Positions 36,061 to 49,319 are shown, counted from the first letter of the stretch. The stretch: DNA of 64,000 nt from Lepus europaeus (GCF_033115175.1 NC_084839.1:41277501-41341500), one strand, 5' to 3'. Notes: generated from the letters alone by a model not told the origin. Numbers and translations: made by a program.

Positions 36061-36467
36061 TAGGCCTGGCTGCAGCTTCCGGGCCCGGGGGAGAAAGGGG
36101 CGAGGGTTGAAATGGGGGCGAACGGGACGTGGTAGAGAGCCATCCAGCGCCCGAGAAGCGGCTGCTCCCCGGCCAGTTGGAGAAAGTTTCCGTCTGCCCC
36201 GGCGGGCGCGCGGCAGAGGGGGCGGGTTGTGGGGTTGCCGGGGTTGCCGTTTGCCGTGCCCGACAGGGACTTTAATCCGGGCCAAAAGGGTGTGCCTGCG
36301 GCCCCGAGTGCCCTCACCTCGCGTCCCCGGGCCTCAGCCCCTGGGAGCCTCCGCGGCGAGCCGCCCCCGCGCCCTCAACCCCGGCTCCTGCCCCGCGCTT
36401 CTCCGAGTCTGGAGACAGCGAGGGAAGGAATGTACTCCTTGCCATCTGGTGCTTATTTCCATGCATT

Positions 36468-36492
36468 AAAAAAAAAAAAAAAAAAAAAAAAA
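36468..36492. repeat. A25 homopolymer in SIX3 intron
   Basis: A pure run of A after ATGCATT. No SINE body precedes it, so it is not an obvious retroposon tail. Confidence 0.9.
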
Positions 36493-36962
36493 GGACTCGC
36501 CATGAACACCAGGGAAAGAAAACTATAACTGGGTCTTCGTCACAAAGGGAAAGGCCGGAGGCCCGCTGCGGTGGCCTCCTCCCCGCAACATTGCGGGTAG
36601 CCTATCCGGGAGCCGGAGAGCCAGGCTGGAATGGAGAGGCCGTGTGGGCGCGCAGCAGCGTGCACGGGGCATGCACCTGCCAGGGAGCATCCCTGTGGTC
36701 TGCTGAGTTGGGAAGGGGTCAGGAGCAGCTTGCTTCGGGGAAGTTGGCCACAAAGTCACAAAGTTGTATTGGGCTTGACCGTGAGCCGACAAGGCCTGGG
36801 GGAAACAGGGAGAAAAGGGAGTAGATGGAAAGGGGGCAGGGGGGAAGGAATGGGAGGCAGAGGGGGAAGGAAGGGAGGAAGCTGGGTGAAAGCCCTTGTT
36901 TTGGAACCTGTGTCTCCCGCAGCCAGGGCTGCTCTGGGCCTGCTATACCGGGCAAGCATGGC

Positions 36963-36975
36963 CGCCCCCTGCTAC
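36963..36975 (-). promoter_or_regulatory. CTCF-like motif in the SIX3 intron, leftward
   Basis: CGCCCCCTGCTAC; the reverse complement matches CCASYAGRKGGCR at 11 of 13 positions (the first two differ). Confidence 0.3.
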
Positions 36976-37279
36976 TGACAGCTGTTGGTAGCCAGAGGGT
37001 GGTGGGTGAGTTGCCAGAGTGTGTTCTGGTATAGGGAGCCCATGGCCCTCTCACCCCTGCCTGAGGAGCCCAGTTTTCGCCTAAGGAGGGGAGTGCCCAG
37101 GGCCAGGGGGAGGCATCCTAGTGGGAGACCTGGAGCCGCTGGGGCAGATGGTGACTGCTCCATGCCTCTCTCTCCTGCCTTCTCCATCATCCGGTTCTTT
37201 CTCCTTCCTCTTTCTCCACGTTCCCATTTCCAGCCTCCCTAATTTTCTCTTCCCCTGATCCTGCGCTCTGAGCAGGGAT

Positions 37280-37995
<716 letters not shown>

Positions 37996-38573
37996 GCCAA
38001 GGCCGCCCTCCTCCCCCTCCCCTCCTCCCCCTCGCCTCCCCTCCTCTTCCTTGCCCTCCTCCTCTTCTTCCTCTTCCTCCTCCTCCATCCCAGAACGAAC
38101 CGAAATCAGGATACACAACCACATACACATGTCCACACACTCCCGCCCCAGTCAAAAATATACACAAACCAAGCAAAATAACAAATTAACTACAAACCAT
38201 CAACAACCCCCGACCACCATCTCCGGCGAGGCCAACAGACGGTCGCAGACGCTGCTGTTGGGCAGAAAACATAAAAGAGGTGACAATTGTGTACTTTCCA
38301 GGACAAGCGCGGCTTCTCCTTTCGGTTCCCACGGACCCGGCACCCCACCTGCATGACGATTCATTTGTATCTGGGAAAATATTCTCTCTAGTTTAAAACG
38401 GTTTAAAAAGAGTCGACTGTACAAAAACCAACCACCACCGCGACGGAAGACGACAAAAGCGACACAGACAAAAAGAAAAAAAAAAAAAACCACCATCTCC
38501 TTTCTGAATTTGTTTAAAGAAAAAAAAAAAACTCTTTAAGAGGGAAATAGCAAATGTTTCTCGCCTTTTGTTG

Positions 38574-38574
<1 letters not shown>

Positions 38575-38603
<29 letters not shown>
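38575..38603. repeat. (TC)n in SIX3 3' UTR
   Basis: About 14 CT units in the inferred 3' UTR. Confidence 0.9.
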
Positions 38604-38608
<5 letters not shown>

Positions 38609-39243
38609 CCTCCTTGCTCTCTTTCTTTCTCTTTCTCCTCTGTTTTTAAGTCCAAGTATTGGTCCAACAAGATGCAATCTTCTGTTTTTTGTTCAGCAGA
38701 CAATCATTTTCTTCGTAAGCACCTTTTTCTCTCCACTCTGTCACTGCCTGTGTGGGTACTGGTTATAAATGTGGAAAAAGAATAGTTATGACTGTAACAG
38801 ATTTTTATTTTTATTTCAAAATTTTATATGAATTATGTATATCTTAATGATTGGTCATTTTCCCAGTTTGTAATATATGTGTAGAAATTGCCTGTATATG
38901 ATATTGCTTTTTCTCCTCTCCCTTTCTCTTTCTTTCTTTCTTTCTTCTCCCACTTCCCACCTCCCTCCCTGCTCACCTGTCTCTTTCCTTTTTTGGGGTT
39001 CGCCCTCCTGGCTCGCTGGGTGTCCGAGCCTCTCCGGGCCCTTCTGGGGCAAGGCAGGGCAGGCTGGGCTGGGAAGAGGGACCCCCGCCGCTAGCAGAAG
39101 GGAGAGTGAGACCGTAGTATACTTATGCAAAAGCTATTTCAAGTATTTCTTAGCTGCTCTGGAGGTATCTCTCACCCCCCTTAGGGCGCTTCTACTGTTA
39201 TCTTAACTGCGTGTTTATCTATATGTAAAAACTTTCTAAAGCA

Positions 39244-39249
39244 AATACA
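39244..39249 (+). terminator. Candidate variant poly(A) signal (AATACA) of SIX3
   Basis: AATACA lies about 1.25 kb after the stop codon, in an AT-rich stretch followed by T-rich sequence. I saw no AATAAA or ATTAAA hexamer nearby. The site is chosen by position and hexamer only. Confidence 0.4.
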
Positions 39250-42145
39250 GTATTCTCCATTTTCTTATCACTCCCACAGACTGGTGCTTTTGTTCGCCTT
39301 GGCCCTGGGCTCCTCTCTCACTCGGCCGCCCCGCCGCTGGAGCTGGGGCGAGGTTGCCAGGCTGGGGCCGAGCTTGTCGTGGGAGTTGGGTGGGAAGATG
39401 GACACAGGCCCTTTGGGGAAAGAGCCAAAGCAGAATCCTGAGTGAAACGGCGGAGAGGGTGCGGCGGGGAGTGACCAGGTCCTGCAACCCCACAGGCGCG
39501 CGCTCTGCCTGTGGGGCTTTGCGGTATGTTGGGGGGCTTTCAGTCATTGCTTTGTTTTTTAAAAGGAGGAGCACACAGGTGGCCAGACCGAAAGCATCCG
39601 ACCCAAGCAGAGCTGAGAGGGTTTGTCTTTCTCCTCTCCAGGGAGGGGGGCGTGTTGGGGAGGGACTGGTAACTGTGGCCTGGTGGGGACCGTGAGGAAG
39701 GAGGTCCTGGGCAGAGTTCAGGGCCTCCTCACTCACTGCCCCATGCCTCTGCGACTGTGAGAGTAGCTTTTGGCTGCCTATCTGTCTCTGATATTTCCTT
39801 TCCCAGCTTTTGGGATCAGCCCGAGTCTCTTGAGCTCCCTAACATTTCCAAGTAGTTCTATACTTTAAAATGAAAGCTGAACAAGAGGGAGAGAAAAGAA
39901 AAGAAAGAAAGTCACCACCTCTTGCTAACCACGTTGCCCCCAGACAGTTCCCCCAGATGGCATGGCTGGAGGCACTTCCGCTACTCAGGGCAAGGGTGGC
40001 CTGTGTCCCCCAAGGAGGAGCCAAAGAGGTCATTTCAGAAAACTTGCCTTCACTCAAAAGTCCAGTTTCCAGGCACAGAGGATTAGGGAGAAACGTGCCT
40101 GGAATTTCACGCTGGTTTCCAAACCAATTTTGACTTCCAGTGTCCGTTTGTCCCCCTCCCAGGCTGCACCAGGGGAGCCACACCGGCCTGAGGGTGCACT
40201 GCTTTCTCGCGTGGGCCCTTGTGTGCCAGGCGGGCATTTCCGTGAGGCAGATGGCTCCAAGGCATCCAGCCATCCTCTGGGGCTTCCCACTTCTGTAGCC
40301 TGGCACGCGGCATCAGAATCTGCACGTGTTCACAGCCGGGGAAAGCATCCCTTGTACGGGCACGTTTCTGGCAGTAGGGACCCAGGTGGTAGGGGTTTGG
40401 GGAGGAGCTGCCTGGATTCTGCCTGGCTTGAGCCTCTGTTCCCAGATGAGGGGCCCTGTCACACACTCCCATCGTTAGACAGCCCTGCACACTTGACCTA
40501 GAGCTCTTGCCTGGACATCCAAAGAGGCTGCTTCGGTGGAATCTGGCTGGATGTGTTCCTGTCAACCCACCAGAATTGGTGGGTGGCAGGAGAGGAGTGG
40601 CTCTGTTGGAGGAAGGCCCTGAAGGTCCTCAGCCAGTGACACCTGGAGCAGGTACTTTTTTTTGTCTCACGACAGAGGACAAACCTAATTTTAAATGCTT
40701 CCTTTCTCAACATACCTGGCAGAGAAAGCAGGTTTGGGGTATCTAGTTGATGCCCACTCCACTGCAGAAGACAGGGGACCAGAGTCCACACAGCTTTCAG
40801 CCTGGAGGGCTTGGGCCCTGTCTGTCTTGCTATCATTTATCACCTAGGTCATGGTTATGTTTCCTCCTAGTTCTGCACAAACACTTACTGGCAGATTGCT
40901 TGCAGTGGGTGGTGTAAATGTGTGCAACACCGAATGCTAAGGTTTTCGCCAACCAAGGTCTGAGTACAAAATGGTGTGTGTGTCTGTGAGTGTATGTATT
41001 TGGTACAAATGGATGCCTGGTATATTTTCATTATGTTGCATAGTATTTTATATGTATTTGTATGGGCTTAGACAGTTTACACCCAGTTCTGCCAGGCGTA
41101 TTAGGGCACACATAGGACGCTGTGTGTGCAGGACCTTTCTGTGCGGTGGACATGGGTCTTGTGGGTTTCCCTTCTGGTCTGAGCCACGGGGTGAGTTTCC
41201 TTGCAGTCAACCCACTGCGATGGCCTTCAGGTTGTCCATCCCAAACAAGCTTTCCTGTCCCCAGAAGAAGTGCAGGATCACAGGGGTATTTATTGACTGG
41301 AGGGCAGAGGAAAATTGGGCTCTGGTTTTCCCAGTCCAACATTTATCCTGATACACTGGGCATGGTAGGGAGGATTTGACCTCTGCCCCTTTAAACATCA
41401 AAATGAAGGAAAAGTCCCTTTCCCAGCCAGATCTGGCCTTTTACTGTCCCCTGCTCATTCTCCTTATTTTAGAGCCATGGTCAAAGCAGTCGACCTCCCA
41501 GGAGTCGCTGGGGGCGCAGGGCTAGGACAAGGTCGGTGAGGCCTCACTCGAAGAGAAGCCGTCTCCGCCGTGGTTCGGAGCTCTCACCTTCCGGGAGCAT
41601 TGTGGGTCGTGGCTGGGCCTGGGGAGTGTGTGCTCTCGCGTGGGCCTCGTGTCCCTGGCTTAGGGCTGACGAGCCATGGGCCCCCACGGCAGCCGGTATC
41701 TGGCTCCCCTCCTGCGTACTAGAACCTTCGCACACTGCACCGCGCGCACAGTCGCCACCCAGCACACTCGGGCCCCAGCCTTCCCAGTGTGCTCAGGCCC
41801 CCATTTACCTGGGCCACCTCCTGCAGGGCCTGAGGGGCTTGAGGAGTGACCGCTAACTTGGCCATATTCTCTTTGGGTCTGCCTCCCTCCAAGAAAAACA
41901 GCGGCACCCCAGGAATTGCATCGGAAACTTGGATGGGCAAGATAGGATGTGCAACGGGGAAGGCGCGCGTCCAACTCCCATCTCTTGGAAGGTGCCAGCT
42001 TCAGGAACAGAGGCTGCCCTACCCCCTCCTGCCTGCCTACCTCGCCCCGCTCTGTCCCTGCCCCCAGGTCGGGCCGGAACTCCCCTGCACCACCTCTCTT
42101 CTTGCCCTCCTAGTAAACCACAGAGTCGCCTGCCCAGTGCCAGCG

Positions 42146-42200
42146 CGGTTGATTATCTCCGGCGAGACGCACAATTGATTAAAATGAAATGACCCGGAAG
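42146..42200. promoter_or_regulatory. Small homeodomain/GATA-like cluster
   Basis: GGTTGATTATCTCC and CACAATTGATTAAAATGAAATG are adjacent in repeat-free DNA 4 kb after SIX3. Both resemble enhancer half-sites. The evidence is motif density only. Confidence 0.22.
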
Positions 42201-42974
42201 CTGCCACGGCGCAGGGTGGGGCCCCCGATCAATGGTGGGGCTAGAGGCACAGGAGCCGGAACAGTCGGGGCTGGGATTGGGGCTGACTGCCAGGGGTGGC
42301 CCAACGTTGGGCGGGGCATTTCTCTCCCATGAGGCTCTGGACCCAGGTGAGCCGAGGCGGGTGACCGTAACCCTAACTGCCCCCCACCCAAGCTTCTTCT
42401 GAAAGGAGAATGGGACAGCCTGGCACTTTGTGGGTGCATTGAGCGTGGCCCAGGTCAGCGGAGCACACAGCCCGGTCCCGGTCTCTTCTCCCCCTCCCTG
42501 TCTTCCTCTGCCTCCGTGGCCCTCTCCGTCCCCGCCTAGGCCTTTGTGTGACTGTCATCTGCAGCGCCGCTGCCGCCTCTGGGGCTTTCTCGGGCCCTCC
42601 CCTTTGGCCCCTCTACTCCCACCCCCTCCCACCCCAGAGCAGTCTGAGATGCAGGTCGGGCCAAGATCGGAGGCCCCAGGTCCCCGCTCTCAGGCCCCCT
42701 CAGCATCCCACCTCCCTGGCCCTTTCCGGCCCCAGCTGAGCGGAGCTCCCCGCCCCAGTGTGCTGCCGGGCCGGCGTCTGGCCCCAGGGAGGGCTGGGGA
42801 GGGTGAGGGGAAGCCAGGGAGGAGGGGAGCAGAACTAGCCCAGCTCCAATTTCTCCGGTCAGCTGAGCACAACTTTCCATTCGAGTGTATTCATGCAGTG
42901 GCTGATTGAGCTCTGCTCTGCCAGGCGGGGCTCGGCGGGAGGGGACAGGCACAGCCCGGCAGACAGAGGCTGTA

Positions 42975-43002
42975 CCACACACACACACACACACACACAC
43001 AC
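42975..43002. repeat. (CA)n microsatellite
   Basis: About 13 uninterrupted CA units; a second (CA)n of about 11 units lies at 43499-43521. Confidence 0.9.
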
Positions 43003-43673
43003 CATCTACATAAATATACCCCCACACATCACATACACCCTCACCCAAGCCATTCCACCATAAAGGCAGTCCGGGCTTGCCCTCACTCACAGACCTTCTT
43101 CCCTATCCGATGCAGCACCTGCTTTTCCAAATACACGAGGATCCCTCACCCTCCTCCTTACAGGGCACACTCTCAGGACCCACACACCCTGAGCCTGCAC
43201 AGTGACACCATAAACCTGCCCAGCCTCACAGCCACACCCTCCTGCAGAGCTGCCCAGGCTCACCTGACAATGGAAGTACACCACCCAGAAATTCTTCGTG
43301 TGTAGCCTTGGTGGACACAGTGGGCAGGGGTTCCCCAAAATTCACACACAAGGAAGGCGGCCAGTAAACAGTTAAGTTCAGAGAAGGTAGCCACTACATT
43401 TCACCAAGACAGACAGACACACACGTGTGAGCCCACCCAAACCCAGACTACACTGCTTGACTCTAGGCACTCAGAGGCCACTCCCACCCATTCCCAGAAC
43501 ACACACACACACACACACACCAAGAAAGAGAGAGCACCAGATAAGCATCTTCAGAGAGACATGCCTACTCTCCCGAGTGGGCAAGAGAGCCGAGGCCTCC
43601 ATTCCAGATCCAAATGCCCAGGGTGTGCTGTTCTGCTGAGCAACAAGGCAGAGGGAGAAGAAAGAGGGAGAGA

Positions 43674-43931
43674 CAGGCTGGTGCTGTGGTGCGACTGGTA
43701 AAGCCACTGCCCGCAGTGCTGGCATCCCATTTGGGCGCTGATTCTAGTCCCCACTTTTCCACTTCCGAACCAGCTCTCTGCCATGGCCTGGGAAAGCAGT
43801 AGAAGATGGCCCAAGTCCTTGGGCCCCTGCACCCGTGTGGGAGACCTGGAAGAAGCTCCTGGCTCCTGACTTTGGATCAGCGCAGCTCCGGCCGTTGCGG
43901 CCAATTGGGAGAGTGAACCAGCAGATGGAAG

Positions 43932-43968
<37 letters not shown>

Positions 43969-44018
43969 TTTCTCTCTGTGTAACTCAAATAAATAAATAA
44001 ATCTTAAAAAATAAAAAA
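43674..44018 (+). mobile_element. CSINE (first copy after the SINE-free interval)
   Basis: Head CAGGCTGGTGCTGTGGTGCG, (CT)n expansion (43936-43967) and tail CAAATAAATAAATAAATC. Confidence 0.9.
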
Positions 44019-45334
44019 GGGGGAAAAGTTGTAGAGTAGGGAGGCAGCCCAAAGGAGAAGCAAGAGAAAGGAGGCGATTCGAACCAAAAAGGAGAGCGGG
44101 CAGGAAGGATTAAAGAGAAAAGGGAGCAGCTGTTTCCCAGGTTGGGGGGGAGGCGGCTGCGGGGAGCAAGCCTGCCTGGGAGAGGGTGCCACTGGAGTGG
44201 AGATCAATTCATTCCTCTAGAAAGGGAGCACTGGCCTGGGAAGTGAAGTGAGCACTGCAGGAGTACTGCACCTGTGCCAGAGGTGCCCAACTCTCCTGGG
44301 GAGCTGGGGGGCTCCAGGCAGTTCCACTGCCCAAAGGCGCGCCCACCTCCGCATGCCACCCCTCCCTGCACTTGCAGCCGCCTCTCCCCTGGCCCCACAC
44401 TCTCAGAGATGTGCCCTCCAACACGGCTCCATTCGCAAACACACACACGCGCGCGCGCAGCGCGCACACACGCGTCCCTCTACCTCCGATAGTGAGCTCA
44501 GGGCTGAGCTCCTGAACCGCACAACGGCGACAAAGCACGTCTCCACTCCTACCAGTACGACTTCACTTTTTACAAGGAAGCCGCGGGCTCTTGCCGGCTT
44601 AGTCTTTTTGGAAAACGAAAAGGCCTCAACCTGCAGGAATGTGATTCCTCCGACCGCGGGGACTGTGCAGAATGTGCTGCACGAAAGGAACCGCAGGCCA
44701 GTCACGTCCACGTGCGTGTCCCTTCCACCTAGGTCCGCCCCGCAGCACCACCACGCTGCTCTCCGCGGGCCCTGGGAGGAGACGCTCTGGGAGGCAGGCG
44801 AAGTGGCCGCGCGCTGAGGAGCTGCGGGCCAGAGGCGAGCACCCAGGCTGTGCTCCTCCTGTGGGGAAGAGGGGTTTGGGACGGGGTGGGGGTGGGGGCA
44901 GATCTCTGAAGGCAGGGAGAGTGTGTGCAGCCCAGGAATCCAAGCGGAAGGGCCTGAGGGGCCGTGGCAAGGTCCAGAGGTGTGAGGAGCGCGGCGGAGT
45001 GTGGGGGAGGCCATGCCCGGGGCCGGGCTCGGGGAGGAGATGGACGCGCTCCGTGGCTGTGCTTCCCCCGGGGCCCTGCTCCCTGACGGCTTGTGCGGCG
45101 CGCTCTCGCCCGGGGCCTTTGTCCCGCAGTCTCTGGCTAGGACTGTCTTGTTTCCGGCCGCTGGGAGGCGCTGCGGCCGCAGCCCCGGCCTCCCCTGCCC
45201 CTCGCGGCCTGGGGCTCTGGTCCTCCTGCGAGGCGGTCTTTCCCCGCGCCGGTGCCCTGCAGTGCTGGGCAGCCCCAGGCGGTGGCCGGGCCTGTGGCGG
45301 GGGGCGGCTGGAGCTCTTCCAGGCTGGCACTGGT

Positions 45335-45450
45335 CTTGGCTTGCTGCATTCTGAGATGGGTATTTACCATCATAATTAATTCGCCACCATTATTAAACCG
45401 AAATTCTTAGCAAGGCCCCATTAATGACTGAACGCGATGCTCATTACTGG
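45335..45450. promoter_or_regulatory. Homeodomain-site cluster inside the intergenic CpG island
   Basis: About 100 AT-rich nt sit in a GC-rich island. They contain CATAATTAATTCG, CCATTATTAAACC, CCCATTAATGACTG and GCTCATTACTGG, four TAAT-core sites in one or the other orientation. There is no repeat similarity. The contrast with its surroundings makes it a good enhancer candidate; conservation is untested. Confidence 0.4.
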
Positions 45451-46795
45451 CGCGCGCGCCTCTGGCTCTGCAGCCCGGGACCGGCGCTGCCGCCTTCTGC
45501 CTGTGCCCACCTCGCCCGGGGACGCACAGACGCAGGGGAGCAGCCTCTTCAGGGCCTGCCAACTGCAGCTGACCCGGCCAGGCTGGCCCAGGAGGACGAA
45601 TGGAGGAAGGACAGACACATGTACATACGTGGGCGAGGGCACCAAGGCCTTTGTCCTCCCCCGAATCTGAGCTGAAGCGGGCAGGGGGAACAGGGTCAGC
45701 GAAGACCACCACGTGGCCACCGTCTCAGACCAGACTGCGTACTCGGTGCCCTCCAGGCTTCTTCCACCCGTGCGCTCTCGGTAGCCGGGTGAATACGTGG
45801 CGGACGTCCTTCCTTGGGTGCGCGAGAGGGGCTCTGCCCGTCGGGCGAGGAGCTGGGGTTGCTGCGAGCTCCCATTCCAGGGTGGACAGGCCTGCGCTTG
45901 AACCACCAGCGCTGCCCGGTGGGCGGGTCTCAGAGTGAACTTTATTGAGTGGCAGGGAGTGCGCTGTGCAGATTCCCGTGAGACGCAAGGGATTTACCTC
46001 GTGCGGGTGACAGGAGCTACGGCCGAACCCGCGGGCCCCTGGAGAGCGCTGTGAGCTTCTGGCGATGACGCGTCCACCCTAGTCCCAGCGTAACTGAGTT
46101 CGCTGAGAACCGAGGGGCAAGCGACAGGCAGAAGCAAGGGCGGTCGAGGTCACCACTTGGGAGTAAACCCATCCCGCCAAGGAGCACGCCGACTTCCGGG
46201 ATTGGCAGCATCACCAGGACTTGTAACTGGGGCTGTGCGGACCGGAAAGGCTTCTCCGAGGTGGTGGCATGGACCCAGAGGGGTGAAGTGGCTGGAAGGG
46301 AGGAGACGCCCAGGGGCAGCGGTATGGTGCGGGCCCACGGGTGTTGAGAAGTCGTTCGTCATGGGGTCTGAGAGGCGCGGGGCGTGGAGGTCGGTTATCA
46401 GGGCGGGTTAGTCGTGTGGCCTGTGCGCGCACTGCAAAGGCTTCAGCGGTCACCTCCCGGCCTCCACTACCGACTGCAGTTGGAGGAAGCGGGGCCGAGG
46501 CCGGAGACAGGGAGGCCCTTGGCAGGCCAGCCGGGCAGGCAGACCGGAAGTAACCACCGAGCTAAGGCGACAGAACTGGTTAAAGACACTGCTTTCCAAG
46601 GAGGACCGGCCAGCCCGTGACCAGCTGGAGACCTATGGGCTCCTGGACGACCTGATTTCCGTGTCTGTCCCCGTTTCACGGTTACGGACTCGGCCCTGGA
46701 CCCCACATCCCTGAACCCTGTTCATCCACAAGCGTGGTGACGCTCACAGGGCTCCCGGGAGGGGTCTGTCTGGGCGTTCCCGTGAGCCAAACTCA

Positions 46796-46808
46796 TGCCC
46801 CCTGCTGT
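46796..46808 (-). promoter_or_regulatory. CTCF-like motif, leftward
   Basis: TGCCCCCTGCTGT; its reverse complement ACAGCAGGGGGCA matches the CTCF core CCASYAGRKGGCR at 12 of 13 positions. It faces left, towards SIX3. It lies in the intergenic CpG island. Confidence 0.5.
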
Positions 46809-48531
46809 GAAGGTTCCTCCCCAGAATGGCTATTTCTGCATTAGCTCCATTGCGCACGGGAAGGGAGGCCGGGGAAAGCTCAGGCCCTGCAGGAGCAGCG
46901 GGGCGGCCTGAGGAGAGACCGGAGCAGCAGGGTCAGGGGTGGAGCCGGGGACCCAGGACGCGCGGGCAGCCTTGGTGGGGCACGCGGCCTTCCTCGCGGC
47001 GGGCTCCTGGGCTCCAGGCAGCCCAGCACGGGAACCTTCTGTTTGAACCATTAGGGCTTTGGGGGGATGAGGGTGGGGGTACGAGAGGGACGTTACAGGT
47101 GGTGGAAACTCTTCCACGTTGAGGAGCCACCGGGCAGCTGGGCACATGTATTGACCGAGAGGAGAGCCGTGAGTGAAGGTCACACCCAAGCTTCTCGGTC
47201 CCTCGCCCCGCAACTCTGGCTCGCACACCTACTCTCGGCAGGCGGGAAGTTCCCGTGGGTTTCTGCGCGCGTGGCCCGCCCGCACGTCCTGGAAGCACTG
47301 GGCGCGTGTGGCACGCACCAGGGAGCAGGGCAGGCGAGCCTCGGCTTCCAGACCGCTCGCGGGTCCTCGCCGGAGCGGTGAGGGGCGCAGAAAGGACGTG
47401 CGGAAGACGGGGAGCCGGTCTGGGCTCTGTCCAGTCCCGGCGTCCAGGACGCCAGCCCGCCTTCCGGGAGAGTGGGGAGGCCGCAGAAAGCGCCGATGTC
47501 CCGGGGCGGGGACGCGGTGGAGGGCGGAGGTGAGGGCAGCGGGAGGCACTGACGCCCTCGGGGAGTCTCCAAATCTGTTTAGGCGCTCTCAGGAGCTCGA
47601 GACCCAGGGAAGACTCCTGGTGCGCCTCCAGCGACCCCGTGAGTCCGCCGTCCCCAGGCTCTCACCGTGCGCTCCCTAGCCGCAGGCCACGCCGGATCCC
47701 AGGCAGACTGTCGCGCGCTCTCTGCGCCATCGGCGGGTTTTTGCTGCCACCTCGCGGCGCTGGCGCGCAGCATCCGAACCCTCGGCGCCGCTGGCTTTGG
47801 CCTTGCACGTGGCTTGCGTGGCGGGGCTTCGTCCTGCCGGCCCATCTTTTTCCGCTAGGACTTTCCGCAGCGCCGGTCCTCCCAGGAACGCCCCCTTCTA
47901 ATCTTTTTAAAGAGGCCTGCGACAGGCCAAGCCCTGTCGTAGACCAAAGTCTGCATTTGGGCATCTGTACGACCCTCCATCCTGGTCTGCGGGCTCAGCT
48001 TTTTAACTCCTGGCTGTTGCTTTGCCTGGTGCCGTAGTGTCGGCGTCTCGCGCGGTGACCTCCTTACCCCCGCACAGTCGACTTTCCTCCTGCGCCTCCC
48101 GGCTTGTTCATCGGCGGCGGGCGGCTTCCTGGCATGACCGCAGGAAGCCTCGCCCACCAGCACCCTGGCAGCCCCTCCACGCCCTTCCGCAGAGCGCCCC
48201 CCGCCCCGGTCCTGCCCCTGTAATCATAGTTGAGTGGAAGCAGAGACACGCAGTCCAAATTGCAATTTAAATGGCCACGAGGATGAGTCAACACAGAGGC
48301 CTTTGCACAGTGCTGGGCGGGTGAGAGCCTTGCAGGCTGGTGGTCCGCAGATCCCAGATGCAGAGGCGTGGGGGGATGCCAGGGCCAGCAGCTTTCCTGA
48401 GGCCGCCCAGCGTCTGACGGAGGAGGCACGGCCGGCTGTCTGACCTCCTGAGTGGAATTCTGCAATGTTGGGTTCCTTCTCCCACTTACACAGATAAGGG
48501 AAGGGAGGGTGGAAGGAGAGAGGAGGGAGGG

Positions 48532-48544
48532 GCAGCAGAGGGCG
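48532..48544 (+). promoter_or_regulatory. CTCF-like motif, rightward
   Basis: GCAGCAGAGGGCG matches CCASYAGRKGGCR at 12 of 13 positions. It faces right, away from SIX3, 1.7 kb from the leftward motif at 46796. Confidence 0.5.
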
Positions 48545-48599
48545 ACAGCACAGGTTCTTTGCCTTTTCTCAACCACGCTTTTGCTCACCTGATTCTTTC

Positions 48600-48882
48600 T
48601 TAAGTGTTTATTTTTCACCCACTTGGAAGGGAAAGAGAGGGAGAGAGAGAGAGACTGACCTTCCATCTTCTGAGTCTCTCTCCAAATACCCACAACAGCC
48701 AGGGCTGTGCCAGGCCAAAGCCAGGATGCCAGGACACAGTCTGGTCTCTCACGTGGGTGGCAGGGGCCCCAGCACTTGAGCAGGCTTCCAGGATGCTGTA
48801 CAGGAAGTGTGATGGGGACAGAGAAGCGGGGACTCCAGTATGGGATGTGGGCTTCCCCAGCCGCACCACAACGCCTGCCCCC
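48600..48882 (-). mobile_element. CSINE, minus orientation, diverged
   Basis: Degenerate tail complement at the left, CAGGGCTGTGCCAGGCCAAA in the body, and an end at CACCACAACGCCTGCCCCC. It starts 56 nt after the rightward CTCF-like motif. Confidence 0.78.
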
Positions 48883-48951
48883 AGTTCTCTCTCTAACGCA
48901 GGCTAAGTGCCCATCTTCGATCTCTTCTCTATAACCCAAATTTCAAAAAGC

Positions 48952-49015
48952 TTTTTTTAAAAAGATTTATTTATTTACTTGAAAGTCAGAGTTACACAGA
49001 GAGACAAGGAGAAAC

Positions 49016-49064
<49 letters not shown>

Positions 49065-49319
49065 GGTCTTCCATCTGTTGGTTTACTCTCACAATTGGCC
49101 TCAATGGCTGGAGCTGTGCCAATCCGAAGCCAGGAGCCAGGAACTTCTTCCAAGTCTCCCACATGGGCACAGGGACCCAAGGACTTGGGCCATCTTCTAC
49201 TGCTTCCCCGGGCCATAGCAGAGAGCTGGATCGGAAGAGGAGCAGCTGGGACTCAGCGCCCATATGGGTGCCGGCACTGTAGGGAGTGGCTTTACCCACT
49301 ACACCACAGCGCAGGCCCC
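48952..49319 (-). mobile_element. CSINE, minus orientation
   Basis: Starts with TTTTTTTAAAAAGATTTATT, has a (GA)n run (49020-49065) and ends CACAGCGCAGGCCCC. Young-looking; short AGCTTT words at both ends may be the duplication. Confidence 0.9.

Larger units (their letters stand above)
39271..43673. other. SIX3 downstream flank, no gene recognised
   Basis: Repeat-poor unique sequence with GT-rich patches near 40975, two (CA)n tracts and the small motif cluster at 42146-42200. No coding signature. Confidence 0.5.
44420..48200. other. Large intergenic CpG island downstream of SIX3
   Basis: About 3.8 kb of CpG-rich DNA lies between two CSINE groups. It includes a GCGCGC/CA patch (44447-44474), the homeodomain-site cluster at 45335-45450 and a leftward CTCF-like motif at 46796. 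Open frames of up to 235 codons are Pro/Arg/Gly/Ala-rich and match nothing I know. A non-coding RNA promoter or Polycomb target is plausible. Confidence 0.6.

Noticed and set aside
36468..36492. A25 run as the tail of a retroposon in the SIX3 intron
   Set aside because: No SINE or retrocopy body precedes it and no duplication was found.
43499..43521. Short repeats that could suggest an array (CRISPR-like)
   Set aside because: Simple (CA)n microsatellite; no spacer-repeat structure anywhere in this mammalian sequence.
44626..45379. Opposed open frames of 234 and 235 codons in the intergenic CpG island
   Set aside because: Both strands are open over the same span and Pro/Arg-rich, with no homology recognised.
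48064..48939. 291-codon minus-strand open frame
   Set aside because: It runs through a CSINE and low-complexity DNA, so it is not a gene.
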